Source: a virus
IMG/VR virus record: IMGVR_UViG_3300030061_003813
Location: 34,654-58,154 of that record
Direction: 5' to 3' (one strand)
DNA: 23,501 bases
Below the pieces are notes generated by a model. That model made no database searches. It was not told where the DNA came from and was given only the letters and a program-made list of their open reading frames with translations. Positions 21,620-23,501 of the stretch are shown here, in pieces. The translations under genes were made by a program, and so were the position numbers. Numbering within the stretch: position 1 is the first letter of the stretch; the number at the start of each line of letters is the position of its first letter.

Positions 21620-22783
21620 TCAGACGGAACCGTCATCTTGAATGAAACTGAACGCATTTGTGATGAAATCTTTGTTCAAGATTTCAAAACCAGCATACAA
21701 TTGCCAGATTAAAATGATGAACCTAGAGAAGTCATCATTGTTGTTAATTAACACTTGCGCGTTCGGTCCACCGATACCAACACCCACAGACTGAGGGCCA
21801 AAGAAGAAGCCTTGGGCAACTTCTTTAGAAGCATAGTTACCACCGCCGTCGAAAGAAGCAGTAACACTCTTAGATGGGAAGTTGGTTGACTCGAAGAACT
21901 TGACGCCTTCAAATTGTACACCAGTCGGCATTACAGGCTCACCAGCCAGGAAATAGCCCTGACCAGCTTGGGGACCCATGTAGAAGCTGGAGTTGTTAGG
22001 CATCATGGGGTTAGCCATGTACATGCCTTGACCAGGATTGCCAGCGTAACGGGCGATCTCGCGGAAGTCAGAATCACGACGCAGATGCAGCATGAAGACA
22101 GGATCGCAAATACAGCGATACAGGCCATCAGCAAACGTCGGCACGTTGCGCTTACGCAGGTCCTTAACGACTTCTAACAAGTCAGTGCGAACAGAGAACT
22201 GTTGGATTTGGTCACCATACTCATTGGCAGTGTAGGAAACACGTCCTGTAGCATCTTTCTCTTTACCACCAGCAAAGTAGTAACCACCTTGAGAAGCAGA
22301 AGCGGCTCCATTAGCTTCAGCTTTGGCTAATTCGTCAATAAAGACCCGGTCGCGCCAGCGTCGGTAGTCATCTAACAGCGTCAAGCTGCCGATGCTTTGA
22401 TGGAACATGTTCAGGTTACCCGTGTCAAGCAGCAGGCGCTGCGCAGTGATCAGGGTCTCCCGAGCAATTTTAAAAGTAGAAGGCTGAGTAGGATCACCCG
22501 GGTCCGCAGGACCTGTGTACTCTTTCAGCACAACCAACACTTTTTCTTTAGTGATGTTGCGGCTATTAGCGGTACCAATTGTTTGATCAGCAATACGCTC
22601 ACGAGAGTCCTTTGTACCAGGTGCCCCCCAGAACTTGTAGCGATCCAGTTGCACAGTCTGGCCGGGCTGGGATGTAAAGTCGTGGACGACTACAGGCTCA
22701 ACAGCCATCTCACAAACATAGGCTGGATGCGGACGGTATAATTCCGCGCCTAAAATCTTGGGAAAATCGTTATCAAGAAACAC
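21620..22783 (-). CDS. Major capsid protein (probable HK97-type fold)
   Basis: 387 residues, not similar to T4 gp23. Text such as 'QTVQLDRYKFWGAPGT', 'ADQTIGTANSRNITKEKV' and 'VLKEYTGP' resembles the N4-gp56/HK97-type capsid proteins, where a conserved strand pair is followed by a long helix ('FKIARETLITAQRLLLDTGN'). The C-terminal part is Gly/Phe/Asn-rich with a P-domain look ('EGVKFFESTNFPSKS', 'FFFGPQSVGVGIGG'). The start is GTG at 22783, behind a perfect GGAGG at a 10-nt distance; strong SDs are rare here, so this points to high expression. Raised G+C and codon choice agree. No scaffold or protease is found next to it, but an upstream gene is cut off. Role: shell subunit of the head. Confidence 0.7.
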   Translation of the reverse strand: MFLDNDFPKILGAELYRPHPAYVCEMAVEPVVVHDFTSQPGQTVQLDRYKFWGAPGTKDSRERIADQTIGTANSRNITKEKVLVVLKEYTGPADPGDPTQPSTFKIARETLITAQRLLLDTGNLNMFHQSIGSLTLLDDYRRWRDRVFIDELAKAEANGAASASQGGYYFAGGKEKDATGRVSYTANEYGDQIQQFSVRTDLLEVVKDLRKRNVPTFADGLYRCICDPVFMLHLRRDSDFREIARYAGNPGQGMYMANPMMPNNSSFYMGPQAGQGYFLAGEPVMPTGVQFEGVKFFESTNFPSKSVTASFDGGGNYASKEVAQGFFFGPQSVGVGIGGPNAQVLINNNDDFSRFIILIWQLYAGFEILNKDFITNAFSFIQDDGSV

Positions 22784-22793
22784 TTTCTTTTAT

Positions 22794-22798
22794 CCTCC
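22794..22798 (-). promoter_or_regulatory. GGAGG ribosome-binding site deciding the capsid GTG start
   Basis: Perfect SD on the minus strand, 10 nt before the GTG at 22783. It supports the non-ATG start of the capsid gene. Confidence 0.75.
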
Positions 22799-22829
22799 AG
22801 ATATTCGGAAAATTAAGTAATCGGGTGAA

Positions 22830-22856
22830 AGATTCGGGCATTCTATTGCCCTATCT
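22830..22856 (-). other. Hairpin in the capsid leader region
   Basis: GGGCA (22836-22840) and TGCCC (22847-22851) around a 6-nt loop, extended by AGAT/ATCT with a small bulge. It has no T-run. It lies in the 110-nt gap between the capsid gene and the Ala/Gly-rich gene and may be a weak terminator, processing site or leader structure. Confidence 0.4.
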
Positions 22857-22893
22857 AAAGAAAATTTTAGCAGTCTGTAATTTATTGGTGTAA

Positions 22894-23418
22894 TTAATAC
22901 ATTACAGGGTATTGTTGCATGTTCATACGTGATCCAAGGGTATTACTTGAACCTGGCATTTCAGGATCAATTACTTGTTGAAAACCGGGCATGCCTAATG
23001 CTCCTGGTACAGCACCAGCGGCGACACCACCAAGACCGGCGGCAAGCGCAGAGGCAGGAACTAAGCCAACTGCAGCAGCTTTTGCCATGCCGCGTTCAGT
23101 CATTGCATCTGCAGCCTGACCTGCTACTCCTGATAGATCTAACAAAACATTAGCTCGCATAGAACCATCTGGTCTCCTTGCACTTGCTTGAGAAAGACGA
23201 TCTTCAATTCGTCCTAAACCACGCTGTGTTTTAGAGACGAGTTGTGGTGCATATCTACCAGCAAGTTTGCGTGAGGCTAGTAAGCCACCAGCAGCACCTA
23301 GCCCACCAAGTCCAGCAGCTAGTGCAGCAGACCCAGGATCTTCCCCTTGAGAAAGGGCGTACCCGCCTGTTGCCAAACCGGCAGCGGCAGGTACACCATA
23401 CTTAAGAAGTGGACGCAT
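22894..23418 (-). CDS. Ala/Gly-rich membrane-active or internal head protein
   Basis: I chose the ATG at 23418 (MRPLLKYGVPAAAGL), 4 nt after the upstream stop; a TTG further up would overlap that gene. The 174 residues contain three Gly/Ala/Leu-rich hydrophobic segments (GVPAAAGLATGG, ALAAGLGGLGAAGGLLA and GLVPASALAAGLGGVAAGAVPG), separated by a basic Arg-rich section (TQRGLGRIEDRLSQASARR). This glycine-zipper pattern suits a membrane-inserting ejection protein or a head-internal protein. Next gene: capsid. Function is inferred from composition only. Confidence 0.6.
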   Translation of the reverse strand: MRPLLKYGVPAAAGLATGGYALSQGEDPGSAALAAGLGGLGAAGGLLASRKLAGRYAPQLVSKTQRGLGRIEDRLSQASARRPDGSMRANVLLDLSGVAGQAADAMTERGMAKAAAVGLVPASALAAGLGGVAAGAVPGALGMPGFQQVIDPEMPGSSNTLGSRMNMQQYPVMY

Positions 23419-23422
23419 AGCC

Positions 23423-23501
23423 TCATTCCATAACAAAGAGCTTGTTAGCAAACTGACGAGGGTCAGCTTGGTTCACTAAACGCCAGGCTTGGGAGGGATC
23501 A
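23423..23501 (-). CDS. C-terminus of an unknown gene, cut by window edge
   Basis: A frame open at the right edge ends with TGA at 23425-23423. The 25 visible residues (QAWRLVNQADPRQFANKLF among them) are helical and polar. The gene after it starts 4 nt further. By position it may be a portal, protease or scaffold-type gene, but 25 residues do not permit a call. Confidence 0.45.
   Translation of the reverse strand, partial: DPSQAWRLVNQADPRQFANKLFVME

Noticed and set aside
21914-22741. Plus-strand open frames opposite the capsid gene
   Set aside because: Composition rich in Arg, His and Gln, no SD, fully antisense to a strong capsid gene; shadows.
1-23501. tRNA genes, rRNA or insertion sequences
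   Set aside because: No cloverleaf with CCA-type end, rRNA sequence, transposase or IS-type terminal repeats was seen; intergenic gaps are all under about 130 nt.

Overview
This window is part of the genome of a tailed double-stranded DNA phage, most likely a cyanophage. The phage assignment rests on a major-capsid-type protein, three adjacent fibre genes, a T4-lysozyme-type endolysin, a second lytic transglycosylase, tight gene packing (many 1-8 nt overlaps) and the absence of cellular operons. The cyanobacterial host is inferred from an NblA-like phycobilisome-degradation adaptor, a remnant of a cyanobacterial/cyanophage-type tyrosine recombinase, a DUF3310 protein, dCTP deaminase and small basic proteins of a kind common in marine cyanophages. 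The capsid protein does not look like T4 gp23, so this is probably not a typical T4-like cyanomyovirus. No terminase, portal, polymerase or photosystem gene lies in the window, so the family cannot be fixed.

Layout. Most genes are on the minus strand and form the virion/late programme. Read in transcription order from the right end they are: the tail of an unknown gene, an Ala/Gly-rich protein, the major capsid protein, a probable decoration protein, a helix-hairpin-helix protein framed by two hairpins (one a textbook terminator with a UUCG loop), five virion-type proteins including a transglycosylase and a 550-residue protein with a split SWIM-like zinc motif, a degenerate integrase-like protein, an HNH endonuclease fused by a 1-nt overlap to a huge acidic repeat protein, small basic proteins, endolysin, the NblA-like protein, a small membrane protein, and three fibre genes at the left end (the last one cut by the window edge).

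Three plus-strand islands interrupt this. Island A (4987-7491) holds a helix-turn-helix protein, two unknown proteins, a Dam-family methyltransferase homologue whose catalytic motif is degenerate, and dCTP deaminase. Island B (7878-9003) holds an unknown protein, a DUF3310 protein that overlaps it out of frame by 151 nt, and another unknown protein. Island C is a single excisionase-like helix-turn-helix gene (15183-15443) behind an intergenic region with two perfect inverted repeats. Convergent pairs meet tail to tail with overlapping stop codons and no obvious terminator.

How it works together (inference): the plus-strand islands look like early or takeover functions (gene control, nucleotide supply through dCTP to dUTP, possible DNA modification-like activity), while the minus strand makes capsid, ejection apparatus, fibres, lysis enzymes and a host antenna-dismantling adaptor. 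The most interesting points are the methyltransferase homologue with FPPS in place of the catalytic D/NPPY, the NblA-like protein with an acidic tail, the split SWIM-like motif in a structural protein, and the region 15054-15939, which looks like a decayed or repurposed lysogeny module. There is no gene-free stretch longer than about 130 bases.
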